Shown: piece by piece, positions 34,019-43,736 of the stretch
Layout of the letters: the number at the start of each line of letters is the position of its first letter
Position numbering within the stretch: the stretch's first letter is position 1
Translations under genes and position numbers: made by a program
Origin: Cylindrospermum sp. NIES-4074
Lineage (GTDB): Bacteria > Cyanobacteriota > Cyanobacteriia > Cyanobacteriales > Nostocaceae
Assembly: GCA_003994795.1 (NCBI GenBank)
Contig: AP018269.1
Location: 1,615,346-1,679,345 of the forward strand
Direction of reading: 5' to 3'
DNA: 64,000 bases
Notes under the pieces: generated by a model
The model's database searches: none
Told to the model about the DNA's origin: nothing
Seen by the model: the letters and a program-made list of their open reading frames with translations, nothing else

Positions 34019-34790
34019 CCAGTCACCCCCACTTCCTCTGCTAGCAGCCACTGGACTGTGCAAAAGCTTTGGTGGCATCAAAGCAGTAAATGATGCAAAC
34101 ATTGAAGTCCCTAAAGGCAGCATTACTGGCTTGATTGGCCCCAATGGTGCTGGCAAAACTACTTTATTTAACTTACTTTCCAACTTCATTCACCCAGATA
34201 AGGGTAGAGTGATTTTTGATGGTGAACCCATTCACAACTTGCAACCATACCAAATCGCCCAGCAAGGGCTAGTACGCACCTTTCAGGTAGCCCGGACTCT
34301 CTCGCGGCTGTCGGTGTTAGAAAATATGCTGCTAGCCGCCCAAAAACAAACAGGGGAGAATTTTTGGCAGGTGCAATTCCAACCCCACATCGTTGCTAAA
34401 GAAGAAAAGGAACTCCAGCAACAAGCGATGTTTTTGTTAGAGTCTGTGGGTTTGGCAAAAAAAGCTCATGATTATGCCGGTGGCTTGTCTGGTGGACAGC
34501 GCAAGCTGCTAGAGATGGGAAGGGCGCTGATGACTAATCCCAAGTTAATTTTGTTAGATGAACCTGCGGCGGGGGTGAATCCCAGATTGATTGATGATAT
34601 ATGCGATCGCATTCTCACCTGGAACCGCCGCGACGGCATGACCTTTTTGATTATTGAGCATAATATGGATGTGATCATGTCATTGTGCGATCGCGTTTGG
34701 GTACTCGCCGAAGGACGAAATTTAGCTGACGGTACCCCAGCAGAAATCCAAAGTAATGCCAAAGTTCTAGAGGCATATTTAGGGCAATAA
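34008..34790 (+). CDS. Branched-chain amino-acid ABC transporter ATP-binding protein (LivG-like)
   Basis: 260-residue ATPase partner of the preceding permease. Walker A: GLIGPNGAGKTTLFNLLSNF. Q-loop region: GLVRTFQVARTLSRLSVLEN, typical of LivG. Signature: GGLSGGQRKLLEMGRALM, Walker B: LILLDEPAAGVNP, and His-switch IIEHNMDVIM. It starts with TTG at 34008, supported by AAAGGAGGAA at 33991-34000 about 8 bp upstream. The 11-nt overlap with the permease implies coupled translation. The binding protein, second permease and LivF are not in the window. Confidence 0.92.
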   Translation: MVNNQSPPLPLLAATGLCKSFGGIKAVNDANIEVPKGSITGLIGPNGAGKTTLFNLLSNFIHPDKGRVIFDGEPIHNLQPYQIAQQGLVRTFQVARTLSRLSVLENMLLAAQKQTGENFWQVQFQPHIVAKEEKELQQQAMFLLESVGLAKKAHDYAGGLSGGQRKLLEMGRALMTNPKLILLDEPAAGVNPRLIDDICDRILTWNRRDGMTFLIIEHNMDVIMSLCDRVWVLAEGRNLADGTPAEIQSNAKVLEAYLGQ

Positions 34791-34796
34791 CAATTC

Positions 34797-34834
34797 AAAA
34801 TTCAAAATTCAAAATTCAAAATTCAAAATTCAAG
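34797..34834. repeat. Tandem AATTCAAA simple repeat
   Basis: Several head-to-tail copies of a 9-bp AATTCAAAA-type unit directly after the livG-like stop. No coding meaning. Confidence 0.7.
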
Positions 34835-34951
34835 ACATTTTGAGTTGGGGATTTAAACCCCGACTCAAAATATGCTACGTGTAGACGTAGGGGTCTTAAA
34901 CCCTTGAATGTACGATAAACTCATATTGAATGCCCAAATAATCTTTGTAAA

Positions 34952-35176
34952 ATGAATTATCATTACACGATAATTATTCAATGGTCTGAAGAAGATAAAT
35001 GTTTTATTGTTAGCCTTCCTGAATGGGGAGACTTTTGTCATACTCATGGTGAAACTTATGAAGAAGCTTTTAAAAATGCACAGGAAGTCTTAGAAATGTT
35101 AATTGAATCTTATTTAGAAGATGGTCAACCTTTACCAGAGCCGCAAACATTAAGCAAGTCTTTAAAAGTAGCTTAA
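34952..35176 (+). CDS. Orphan HicB-type antitoxin-like protein
   Basis: A protein of 74 residues with the partially degraded RNase-H fold of HicB: YTIIIQWSEEDKCFIVSLPE, WGDFCHTHGETYEEAFKNAQ, EVLEMLIESYLEDG, then a short PLPEP tail. There is no DNA-binding tail of the longer HicB type. No HicA toxin gene lies within 150 bp on either side, so it is either solitary, as frequent in cyanobacteria, or part of a decayed pair. ATG at 34952. Confidence 0.85.
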   Translation: MNYHYTIIIQWSEEDKCFIVSLPEWGDFCHTHGETYEEAFKNAQEVLEMLIESYLEDGQPLPEPQTLSKSLKVA

Positions 35177-35328
35177 TTTCTAGCTTGCTGTTCTGATAGC
35201 ACCATTGCAGTCGCTTTTAATCTCGTCTGTATTGTCAATTAAAAATCTTACAAAATTCTCTCGCGTACTTATTTCACAAATATGGGTTGGTTCCCCTTCC
35301 TATGGACAAGGAAGGGGTGGATGTAGAT

Positions 35329-36615
35329 TCAGCTAAACTGCTCCTCTGCATCTAAGTTAAATAACATTTGCAGAGTCTGCATACAGCGTCTTCTCGCTTC
35401 CACATCCTGCTGCGCTCGCAATTGCACCATTGGATCGTGTAAGATTTTATTAACTATTCCTCTAGTTAACGCTTCGATCACTTCTTGGTGTTTCTCGCCA
35501 AATTCTGAGCCTAAGCGCGACAAAGCTTTTTCTAGTTCTTGTTCGCGAATAGTTTCAACTTTATTCCGCAGACAGCTAATAGTGGAAACTGTTTCTAAAG
35601 AACGCCACCAGATATCAAAAGCTGCCACTTCTTCATCTAATAGCTTCTCAGCTTCCTGCGCTATCTTCCGCCGGCTTTCGTAGTTTTGCGCCACTACCGC
35701 CTTTAAATCATCTACATTAAATGCTTGCACATTTGCCAGCTCATTCACATCTGCATCCACATTGCGCGGCACAGATATATCAAATAACATCAGCGCATGG
35801 TTGGGTTCTAAAGCCATTTCTAACTTGGCGCGGTTAAGTATTGGCTCAGTTGCAGATGTACTTGTAAATACAATATCGCTATCGGCAACCACTGCCATCA
35901 TTTCCGAGAGCAAATGGGTTTTGATTGGTTGCTCAGGGAAGAGTTTCGCCAATTCCACTGCGCGATCGCTAGAGCGATTTACAATACTAATCTGCCCAGC
36001 ACCTTTAGAAACCAAGTGCTGCACCAGCAACCGCGACATTTTGCCAGCACCCAGAATGGCAACACGACAAGCGGCTAAATTTGCCACTTTCATCTGCGCT
36101 AACTCCACAGCCGCCGAACTGATGGAGACTGCGCCAGTACCGATGCTAGTTTCTGTACGCACCCGCTTACCAGCCGTTAGCGCTTGTTTAAATAATCGAT
36201 TCAAAATGGTTTTTATACCGTTGTATTGCTGCCCCAGTTTGTGAGTATTCTTCACCTGAGCCAGAATTTGGCCTTCGCCCAGAACAAGACTATCTAATCC
36301 ACCCGCTACCCGCATCATGTGCATCACTGCATCATCATGGAGCAGCATAAACAGGTGTTGTCGCAGAGATACCACTGGCAATTTGCTGTATTCTGCGAGG
36401 AACTGAGTCACTTCGCGAACCCCTTGGTCAGCTTCACTCGTAACAATGTAAATTTCCAGACGGTTACAGGTGCTAAGTATTGCCACCTCATCGATATGGG
36501 GATAGCTGAGGAGATGTGCGATCGCACTTTCGGTTTGTGGTTCTGGAATACTCAGCTTTTCCCTGATTTCTACTGGGGCTGTTTTATGGCTTAACCCCAC
36601 CACTGCAATATTCAT
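35329..36615 (-). CDS. hemA: Glutamyl-tRNA reductase
   Basis: Reduces glutamyl-tRNA(Glu) to glutamate-1-semialdehyde, the first committed step of tetrapyrrole (chlorophyll, haem, bilin) synthesis. 428 residues. Nucleophilic Cys in [34 protein letters not shown] is the family signature; NADPH-binding Rossmann [20 protein letters not shown]-terminal dimerisation helix. ATG at 36615 ([19 protein letters not shown]). It is downstream of glpX on the same strand, across a 168-bp spacer with simple repeats. Confidence 0.97.
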   Translation of the reverse strand: MNIAVVGLSHKTAPVEIREKLSIPEPQTESAIAHLLSYPHIDEVAILSTCNRLEIYIVTSEADQGVREVTQFLAEYSKLPVVSLRQHLFMLLHDDAVMHMMRVAGGLDSLVLGEGQILAQVKNTHKLGQQYNGIKTILNRLFKQALTAGKRVRTETSIGTGAVSISSAAVELAQMKVANLAACRVAILGAGKMSRLLVQHLVSKGAGQISIVNRSSDRAVELAKLFPEQPIKTHLLSEMMAVVADSDIVFTSTSATEPILNRAKLEMALEPNHALMLFDISVPRNVDADVNELANVQAFNVDDLKAVVAQNYESRRKIAQEAEKLLDEEVAAFDIWWRSLETVSTISCLRNKVETIREQELEKALSRLGSEFGEKHQEVIEALTRGIVNKILHDPMVQLRAQQDVEARRRCMQTLQMLFNLDAEEQFS

Positions 36616-36623
36616 TTCTTAAA

Positions 36624-36688
36624 TTGGTAATGGGTAATTGGTAATGGGTAATTGGTAATTGGTAATGGGTAATTGGTAATTGGTTATA
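36624..36688. repeat. Tandem AATTGGTAATGGGT repeat
   Basis: About five imperfect units of TTGGTAATGGGTAA between hemA and glpX. Simple-sequence character, no gene. Confidence 0.75.
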
Positions 36689-36783
36689 GCTTTTTTGCCC
36701 CAATTCCCAATTACCGTTCGGCACTTCGACAAGCTCAGTGACCACTGATGCTCACGGCGTTGCCTATTACCAATGCCTAATTC

Positions 36784-37821
36784 TTAACGCAGTTGCAGAT
36801 TCTTTGGTTCGTCTAACAAATGGATTGTATCGACAAATCGCGCTGTGCGGGATTGGCTGGAAATAACCAAGCTTTGAGTTCTAGCACCGCCGTGGAAGAA
36901 ACGGACGCCATCCATCAAAGTACCAGGGGTGATACCGCAAGCAGCAAATAGCACAGTGTTACCAGAGGCTAATTCTTCGGCAGCGTAAACCTTATCTGGG
37001 TCGTTGATGTTCATTTCCTTCAGCCGTGCCAAATTGCCTTCTCTGCTTTCGCCAATCAAGCCTGTTTGTACTACTTCTGGATCGTAGATTAATTGCCCTT
37101 GGAAGTGTCCACCCAAGCAACGTAAAGCTGCGGCTGAAATCACTCCTTCTGGTGCTGCACCAATCCCCATCAAAGCGTGGATATTGGTACCAGCGAAGGC
37201 ACAAGAGATGGCGGCAGAAACGTCACCATCACTGATTAGCCGTACTCTCGCGCCTGCGGTGCGAATTTCCTGAATGAGTTCTTTGTGGCGGGGACGATCC
37301 ATCACCACTACAACCAATTCCTCAACGGCACGGTTTAGGCACTCAGAGAGGATTTTGAGGTTTTCAGTCGCAGACTTGTTAATGTCTACATGACCTCTTG
37401 CTGGCGCTGGTGCTGCGAGTTTCTTCATGTAGAAGTCAGGTGCAGCAAATAAACCGCCTTTTTCGGAAATTGCCAAAACTGCCATTGAGCCATTTTGACC
37501 GTAAGCCACCAAGTTGGTGCCTTCGCAAGGGTCAACAGCGATGTCAATTTCTACTAGTTCATCAGGGTTGCAGAAATTTTTGGCATCTTCACGGGTACAG
37601 ATACCGACTTCTTCCCCAATGTAGAGCATGGGTGCTTCGTCGCGTTCGCCTTCGCCAATGACGATGCGACCGCGCATATGGATTTTGTTCATCCGCTCCC
37701 GCATGGCTTCCACTGCAACTTCGTCAGCAGTGTTCTTTTCGCCCTTACCCATCCACTTTGAGGATGCGATCGCCGCTTGCTCTACTACCTCAATAATCTC
37801 TAACCCAAGTGTATTTTCCAC
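36784..37821 (-). CDS. glpX: Class II fructose-1,6-bisphosphatase / sedoheptulose-1,7-bisphosphatase
   Basis: Calvin-cycle enzyme of cyanobacteria that dephosphorylates both FBP and SBP; GlpX family, 345 residues. Landmarks: [39 protein letters not shown] (metal-binding GEGExDE), [20 protein letters not shown] (DPxEGT) and [23 protein letters not shown] 37821 ([17 protein letters not shown]) matches homologues. A 1.5-kb gene-poor spacer precedes it. Confidence 0.97.
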   Translation of the reverse strand: MENTLGLEIIEVVEQAAIASSKWMGKGEKNTADEVAVEAMRERMNKIHMRGRIVIGEGERDEAPMLYIGEEVGICTREDAKNFCNPDELVEIDIAVDPCEGTNLVAYGQNGSMAVLAISEKGGLFAAPDFYMKKLAAPAPARGHVDINKSATENLKILSECLNRAVEELVVVVMDRPRHKELIQEIRTAGARVRLISDGDVSAAISCAFAGTNIHALMGIGAAPEGVISAAALRCLGGHFQGQLIYDPEVVQTGLIGESREGNLARLKEMNINDPDKVYAAEELASGNTVLFAACGITPGTLMDGVRFFHGGARTQSLVISSQSRTARFVDTIHLLDEPKNLQLR

Positions 37822-39343
37822 AAAGTCTACCCTCGCAACTGCTTGAATTTCCGCCGTTTTCTCTGGCTATGTCAGTTTTCAAGTCTACCAAAGCGCGGAT
37901 ACACATGGAAAAAAGACTTGGCTAGCACCTGTGTTAAGTTTTGCTGCTAAACCACAGGTACTAGGTTGCTTAATACCTTTGTATTAATCTATTACCTAGA
38001 AAATTAAGGATATCACGGCATCATAAATTACAATTAATCTATGGATTAGATGAGCGTACAAAGATCATTTGTTCTAATTCAACTATGCATAGGGAACAGG
38101 AAAGAAGAGAAAGAAGGCAGATGGATGTGTAGGTCGTTTTTTTCAATAATCAGATCAGATAGGATATTTATATGTCTCCTCTAAATATCATTAGCATTAA
38201 ATCTCAATTTTTACTCTGGGCACAAAAAAACCATTTAAAATTTTACAAGTTTTAATTAACTAGGATTTTTAAATACATATTAACAATTAATTACCATTCA
38301 TCAAAATCGCTTAAAAATCTTTTGCCATCAGGCTTTTTGCTTTAGTGAGACAGAATTAGAATGAGGTATATTTTTAAAATTTGTATCATATATTTACTGG
38401 TCTTCCAAAATTATATTATTAAGCCAAATGAAATATTAAAAAAATCTAAAGATAATGCCTTTATTTCATAAGCTGTCCTAGTATCTCAATACGGTGATCA
38501 ATAAGGCTAAAGTCTCTTAAATAATTTATTTGGTTCCAATTAAAACATGGGATCAAATAAATCACAAAATAGTCAGTTTGCAGCAGAGTAAAACAACATT
38601 CAACTTTGCCACTTTTCTTGCTGAAAATATCCAGTGAACCATAAATAATTACTGATCTCACCACCAAAATCCTCAATTCATTGAATGTTATGAGCTAAAT
38701 CAAGATTTTTTCCAACTAGAAATGTATGCTTGCAAGAAAAATATACTCACTTTTTCTAAGCAATCAAAGAACTAAACCTTTGATATATTGCGGCATTTCT
38801 AAGAGGATGTTTTAAAAGTCTTTGGTGATGTATTAACAATCTTTAGATCCCCCTAAATCCACGCCACTTACTACAAGTCTGGTGACCGAACACAGTGGCT
38901 CCCCTTCCCAAGGGGGACTTTGATTCCTGCTCCCTCCTGGGAAAGCTAGGGTATACACACAAATGATTTAATTACTCTAAACCCCGTTTTGTTTGTAGGG
39001 TGCGTTATGGACGTTAGTCCTAACGCACCGAGAATCTAGTCATAGTATGGTGCGCTACGCGACAACACACCTTACCAAAAGGCCAGTGTGGATCGGGGTT
39101 TTCGACTTGTGTGTACAGGGTAGCCTTGGAAAGAGGGGGATCGATGAGTGCCTAAAATTACAGCCAACCACTTTTCAAACAACCTCTAATGACACTAAAT
39201 ATGCACCCCACAGCAGAATAAGTTCTAACTTTACCTGAAGCTTATTTATATGTAAGCAAGAAAGAGTATTGAGGCTTTACCTTCAGTAGCTCTATTATTC
39301 TGCTGTCATTTTTTGCAAAAAAATTAAAATTTGAGAGTCAATC
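37822..39343. other. 1.5-kb gene-poor spacer
   Basis: Strongly AT-rich between 38000 and 38800. I find no credible gene. A 71-codon minus-strand frame at 38461-38676 begins with TTG and has no family resemblance. The right part contains a MITE-like element (38802-39186). The promoters of glpX (left) and the oxidase gene (right) must lie here. Confidence 0.5.
38802..39186 (+). repeat. MITE-like element, copy A (left of the oxidase/peroxidase operon)
   Basis: The left end AGAGGATGTTTTAAAAGT (38802-38819) is mirrored by the right end ACTTTTCAAACAACCTCT (about 39169-39186). The first ~70 bp are nearly the same as 43031-43099. The interior contains TTAGATCCCCCTAAATCCAC and a GTAGGGTGCGTTA palindrome. 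No coding capacity. Same orientation as copy B at 43031-43320. Confidence 0.55.
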
Positions 39344-41335
39344 GTGCAGAAAAAAATCACATATCTCATCATGCTACTGACTTGTCTGGGATTAATTATT
39401 AATCCAGGTCTAGTCAGGGCTGATACAGTTTCTTCAGCTAATCTAGAAAGTGCAACCAAAGGGGAATGGACAACAGTACCTTTACCTACAGATAAAAAAG
39501 ATTGGCTGCAAGCTGTTCATACTTCACTATTACCTAATGGCAAGGTATTAATCGTCAATGGCAGCAGCAATCGTAATACTTTAGCACAAACCGAAACGGG
39601 TAACAAATTTATAGATGGAGTCAATGGACGTGATAATGCAGTAGTCGATAATTCAGCTTTATTTGACCCTGAAACAAATACATTTGAACGCATTGCTTCA
39701 CCTCCTGCTCTAAAAAATGAACAAAGTAATGATCCCTTTTGTTCAGCAAATGTGCATTTATCAGATGGCAATGTTCTTTTTATTAGTGGCTCTAATCGCT
39801 ACTACCCAGGAGAAAAGTTTGAAGGCTCAAAACAAACCAATTTATATAACTGGCAAACCAAAACCTGGAGTACTGTTGGTCAGCTAAAGGAAGGACGTTG
39901 GTATCCTAGTCCCATAACTTTAGCAGATGGAAAACTTGTCATTTTTTCTGGGTTAAAATTTGACAAACCTAATCAGATCACACCTTCAATTGAAATCTTC
40001 GATCCTGCAACTAACAAGTTTCAATACATTGATCTGACCTACGTAGAAAATAGCCCCTTCAACACCAAAATTACCTACCAGGATAATTACACTTACAACA
40101 ATCAACCAGTTTCCAGAACTATAGATGCTTACGATAGCATCGACCTTTATCCCCGCGTTTTTCCCACTGCTGATGGTAGGTTATTGATTACAGGTGATGG
40201 TGCAGGTAAATTTCCACTGGAAATACACGAAAGCAACAAAACCTATTTAATGTCAATTAAGCAGGATAGTCTGGGAAAATTTTCTGTAAGTTTTGAAGTT
40301 GGCCCCGACAGAAAAGAGATATCCAAAGTTTATGGAACTGCACTGCTAGATCCAAATTACGAAGGAGATGTCTTGCTAATGGGAGGTCTCATTGGTAGCA
40401 ATGACATTAATTATGGTCGTCCTTATTTGGGTAGCTACAATGATGGTTTAGCAGCCAAGGGAGTAAGAATTGCTCAAAGTTTAGAGCGTTGGTCTTCACC
40501 ACAAATTAGCAGTGAACCAAATGGAGAATGGAAAATAGTACCTGAGTTTTTTGATAAACCTCGTGCTATGAATCAAGCTGTGATTCTACCCACAAAACAA
40601 ATCTTGGCAATTAATGGTGGTGAATATGGAGAATACAAAGCTATTCATGAGCCACTACTGTTGACTGCTGATAACTTGTCACCTGGTGGTTATAAAACTG
40701 AACCCTTGAATCCAGGCAAATTCCCCAGACTTTATCATAACAATGCTTTGTTATTGCCAGATGCTCGGGTGTTAGTCATTGGTGGTAATCCTAGTCGTGC
40801 AGCCAGAGAACAAAACGGAACAGTCCATGTTGACGTTTTGCCAGACACTCAAAATTACTACACAATACCCCAATTAAAAGACAAATTAGGGAACGTTAAA
40901 CAATTCGATTTAGACACGTATTACGCAGCGCCTGATACTTACTTTGTAGCTGGTGATCCAGAGCCATTTGTACCCGCAGAAATTTGGCAAGCAGAAATTT
41001 TAAGTCCACCTTATCTGTTCAAAGATGGCTTGCGCCCAGAATTTGTTAATGCTCCTAAAACACTCCAATATGGGCAATCAAGCCAAGTTTCGCTGGCAAA
41101 TGGTACTAGCAATAGCTCTCTTGTTCTCATCAAATTGAGTTCAGGTACTCACTCTTTTGATTATGGACAACGGCTAGCAGATTTAAAGATTGACAATGTA
41201 TCGGCAGATAATTCTACCGTCAATTTCACAGCTCCCACAAATGCCAATCTCTATCCACCAGGCTATTACATGCTGTTTTACGTCAATAATGTTGGCAAGC
41301 CTTCCCACGCCGAAATTGTGAAACTAGCAGCATAA
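39344..41335 (+). CDS. Secreted galactose-oxidase-like radical-copper oxidase
   Basis: A protein of 663 residues with an N-terminal signal peptide (YLIMLLTCLGLIINPGLV, then RAD), followed by kelch-type beta-propeller repeats (DGNVLFISGSNRYY, DGRLLITGDG, DARVLVIGGN) and a C-terminal DUF1929-like domain. All five copper/radical positions of galactose and glyoxal oxidases can be matched: Cys ~133 (NDPFCSANVH) and Tyr ~187 (GRWYPSP) as the thioether-linked pair, Tyr-His ~464-465 (FPRLYHNNALLLPD), and His ~603 (SSGTHSFDYGQR). It should oxidise an alcohol or aldehyde to produce H2O2 outside the cytoplasm; substrate unknown. It starts with GTG at 39344. The DyP peroxidase gene follows after 85 bp. 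Confidence 0.85.
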   Translation: MQKKITYLIMLLTCLGLIINPGLVRADTVSSANLESATKGEWTTVPLPTDKKDWLQAVHTSLLPNGKVLIVNGSSNRNTLAQTETGNKFIDGVNGRDNAVVDNSALFDPETNTFERIASPPALKNEQSNDPFCSANVHLSDGNVLFISGSNRYYPGEKFEGSKQTNLYNWQTKTWSTVGQLKEGRWYPSPITLADGKLVIFSGLKFDKPNQITPSIEIFDPATNKFQYIDLTYVENSPFNTKITYQDNYTYNNQPVSRTIDAYDSIDLYPRVFPTADGRLLITGDGAGKFPLEIHESNKTYLMSIKQDSLGKFSVSFEVGPDRKEISKVYGTALLDPNYEGDVLLMGGLIGSNDINYGRPYLGSYNDGLAAKGVRIAQSLERWSSPQISSEPNGEWKIVPEFFDKPRAMNQAVILPTKQILAINGGEYGEYKAIHEPLLLTADNLSPGGYKTEPLNPGKFPRLYHNNALLLPDARVLVIGGNPSRAAREQNGTVHVDVLPDTQNYYTIPQLKDKLGNVKQFDLDTYYAAPDTYFVAGDPEPFVPAEIWQAEILSPPYLFKDGLRPEFVNAPKTLQYGQSSQVSLANGTSNSSLVLIKLSSGTHSFDYGQRLADLKIDNVSADNSTVNFTAPTNANLYPPGYYMLFYVNNVGKPSHAEIVKLAA

Positions 41336-41420
41336 GCACATTACATTTTAAATACACTGTTGCTATTACTAAATATAGCAACAGGTATATTCACAAAACA
41401 AGAAATAGGAATTCAAGACA

Positions 41421-42830
41421 ATGGCACTAACAGAAGAAGATTTGCAAACCCTCTTAGAAGACGGTATCGATGCTATCAATCCTGGTGAATATGCAGAATT
41501 GCTCAGTGATTTACAGGGTAATATTCTCAGAGGACATGGACGAGATTATGCTGTACATTTATTTTTGCAGTTCAAACCTAATCAAGTCCAGCCACTAAAA
41601 GAATGGATTAGAAATTTTTCTCAAAACATAACATCTGCTCAGAAGCAAACACAAGAAGCAGTAAGATTCAGAACCACAAAAATTATAGGATCTACATTTT
41701 TCAATTTCTTTCTCTCGCGTAAAGGTTATGAATCTTTGGAATTCCCACCTTTTAAAATTCCAGGCGATCAACCTTTTCGGTTTGGCATGAAAAATGACGC
41801 GATCAGAAACTTGTTAGGTGATCCAGTTATTGAAGAATGGGAACCAGGACTACAACAAGAGATTCATGCTTTATTGCTGATAGCAGATGATAATCTAGAT
41901 AATATACAGCAAGCAGTTGATCAAATTACTCAACAACTTGAGCCAATAGCTCAAGTTATTCACCGAGAAAATGGTTTCATTCTCAGAAACGACAAAGGAG
42001 ATATCATTGAACACTTTGGTTTTATTGACGGTATTAGTCAACCTCTGTTTTTGAAAAGAGATATTGAAAAAGCCAGGGAGTCTAGTGATTTCAGTAAATG
42101 GGACCCGCGCGCTCCTCTGAGTCTTGTTCTAGCTAAAGATCCTAACGGTAAGTTAGAAGATAGTTATGGCAGTTACTTGGTTTATCGCAAACTTGAACAA
42201 GATGTTAATGCCTTTCTTCAAGCTGAAGAATTTCTCACAGGAGAGTTAAACATAGATAAAGAATTAGCTGGGGCGTTAATTACAGGTCGCTTCCGCGATG
42301 GTACGGCCTTAACGCTTTCAAATGTACCAGACACAGAAGCAACAAAAAATAATTTCGATTATAGCGATGATGCACAGGCGTTTAAATGTCCATTTCATAG
42401 TCACGTCCGCAAATCTAATCCTAGAGGAGATACAGGACGAGTAAATTCATCTGGTGAAACTTATGAGCAAGCTTTGGAGAAAGAAAGAGGTCACAGGATT
42501 GCTCGCCGTGGAATCAGTTTTGGAGCAAGTGACCAGACCAAGGCAATAAGCAATAGAGCAGGATTGTTGTTTTTGTGCTTTCAAGCTGATATTGCAAATC
42601 AATTTAATTTCATCCAATCCGCTTGGTCTAATCCCAATAATTTTGTGGAAGTTAATGTGGGGACAGATCCGATTATTGGTCAAGCTGCACCTGATGCCAG
42701 AAATCAAAAATGGCCTATAACGTGGGGGGAACCAGCAACAAAACCAGGATTTAACTTTCAACTTTGGGTACACCTCAAGGGTGGTGAATACTTCTTTGCT
42801 CCCAGCATTAGTTCTCTCAAGAATATCTGA
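41421..42830 (+). CDS. DyP-type haem peroxidase
   Basis: A protein of 469 residues. The DyP motif GxxDG is EHFGFIDGISQPLF (Asp ~203). The proximal haem His is in FKCPFHSHVRKSNPRGDTGR (~328) and the distal Arg in GHRIARRGISFG (~363). Near the C-terminus, NKAGLLFLCFQADI-like sequence appears as NRAGLLFLCFQADIANQF. The N-terminus (LLSDLQGNILRGHGRDYAVH) is typical of larger fungal/cyanobacterial DyPs. No signal peptide is visible, unlike the oxidase upstream. It lies 85 bp after the oxidase with a strong terminator behind it, so the two likely share a transcript, the oxidase supplying H2O2 that the peroxidase could use or remove. Confidence 0.92.
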   Translation: MALTEEDLQTLLEDGIDAINPGEYAELLSDLQGNILRGHGRDYAVHLFLQFKPNQVQPLKEWIRNFSQNITSAQKQTQEAVRFRTTKIIGSTFFNFFLSRKGYESLEFPPFKIPGDQPFRFGMKNDAIRNLLGDPVIEEWEPGLQQEIHALLLIADDNLDNIQQAVDQITQQLEPIAQVIHRENGFILRNDKGDIIEHFGFIDGISQPLFLKRDIEKARESSDFSKWDPRAPLSLVLAKDPNGKLEDSYGSYLVYRKLEQDVNAFLQAEEFLTGELNIDKELAGALITGRFRDGTALTLSNVPDTEATKNNFDYSDDAQAFKCPFHSHVRKSNPRGDTGRVNSSGETYEQALEKERGHRIARRGISFGASDQTKAISNRAGLLFLCFQADIANQFNFIQSAWSNPNNFVEVNVGTDPIIGQAAPDARNQKWPITWGEPATKPGFNFQLWVHLKGGEYFFAPSISSLKNI

Positions 42831-42899
42831 TAAGTTGGGTTGAGTAAGTTGTGAATTTGTAGCACAGCAATGTATTTAATTTAAAGAGTCTATTAAACC

Positions 42900-42931
42900 A
42901 AGTCGGAGATTTATTTCTCCGACTTGTTTGT
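42900..42931 (+). terminator. Terminator of the oxidase/DyP operon
   Basis: AAGTCGGAGA (42900-42909) / TCTCCGACTT (42916-42925), perfect 10-bp stem with a 6-nt loop, followed by GTTTGTT. It begins 70 bp after the DyP stop. Confidence 0.75.
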
Positions 42932-43030
42932 TACACAAAAAAATATGGCCTTTAAGTAGCTGTTATGCAAAACTAATCGTTAAGATATCAGATAAGCAAG
43001 CTTCTAATTTTGAAGCTCTCAAAGTTTCTG

Positions 43031-43320
43031 AGAGGATGTTTTAAAAGTACTTCGTGATGTATCAAAAATCTTTAGATCCCCCTAAATCCACGCCACTTGA
43101 CAGCAGTTGCTACAACGGGGGGAACCCCCGCAACGCACTGCCTCCTTTAAGTCGGCGGAGCCGACGACAGTCGCCTCAAGTCGGGAAACCCGCCCACGGC
43201 GCTGTCTCCCCAACGCAGTGGCTCCCCTTAAAAAGGGGGACTTAGACTCCAATCCCCCCCTTTTTAAGGGGGGCTAGGGGGGATCTCGATACGACTTGAT
43301 ACTTTACAAACATCCTCTGA
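43031..43320 (+). repeat. MITE-like element, copy B (right of the oxidase/peroxidase operon)
   Basis: Left end AGAGGATGTTTTAAAAGT, right end complementary (TTTACAAACATCCTCT, about 43304-43319). The first ~70 bp match copy A at 38802; the interior holds a GTCGGCGGAGCCGAC palindrome and CCCCTTAAAAAGGGGG/CCCCCCTTTTTAAGGGGGG inverted repeats. No gene. The rest of the 538-bp spacer before grxC holds only the DyP terminator. Confidence 0.6.
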
Positions 43321-43368
43321 GTGTTTAGTGCGCGTGTCGTGTAGTTTAAAAATCTCCCAATTAAAAAT

Positions 43369-43686
43369 ATGCTGGACTTTCTCAATCCCCTTTTAAATCG
43401 CCATCCAGAACGCATCCAAGCCAACGTAGAAATCTATACCTGGCAAACCTGCCCTTATTGCATCCGTGCCAAATTGCTGCTGTGGTGGAAAGGTGTCAAA
43501 TTCACCGAATACAAAATCGACGGTGACGAAGCAGCTAGAGCGAAAATGGCAGAACGAGCTAATGGACGCCGCAGTGTACCGCAGATTTTTATCAATAACC
43601 AGCACATTGGTGGCTGTGATGATATTTATCAGCTTGATACACAAGGTCAACTTGATGCCCTGCTAGCGCAACAAGCCGTAATTTAA
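43369..43686 (+). CDS. grxC: Glutaredoxin 3 (dithiol)
   Basis: Cytoplasmic glutathione-dependent thiol-disulfide oxidoreductase. A protein of 105 residues with the CPYC active site in VEIYTWQTCPYCIRAKLLL, the cis-Pro motif RRSVPQIFINNQHIGGCDD and the GG glutathione-binding pair. The N-terminus (LDFLNPLLNRHPERIQ) is ~18 residues longer than E. coli Grx3; ATG 43369 is used. A hairpin at 43691-43716 follows. Confidence 0.95.
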   Translation: MLDFLNPLLNRHPERIQANVEIYTWQTCPYCIRAKLLLWWKGVKFTEYKIDGDEAARAKMAERANGRRSVPQIFINNQHIGGCDDIYQLDTQGQLDALLAQQAVI

Positions 43687-43690
43687 GTTA

Positions 43691-43716
43691 GTAGTGGGTA
43701 TTTTAGTACCCACTGC
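43691..43716. terminator. Hairpin between grxC and tadA
   Basis: GTAGTGGGTA / TACCCACTGC stem with one G-T pair and a 6-nt loop. It begins five bases after the grxC stop. There is no good T-run, so it may attenuate rather than terminate. Confidence 0.4.
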
Positions 43717-43736
43717 TAACATTAAAACATAAGTAT

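Noticed and set aside
34952-35328. Complete HicAB toxin-antitoxin module
   Set aside because: Only HicB is found; no HicA-like frame on either side.
38461-38676. 71-codon minus-strand frame starting with TTG
   Set aside because: AT-rich spacer, no ribosome site, unusual Cys/Ile/Tyr composition, no resemblance to a known protein.
43054-43245. 63-codon plus-strand frame in the grxC spacer
   Set aside because: Falls entirely within a MITE-like repeat with palindromes; no coding signal.
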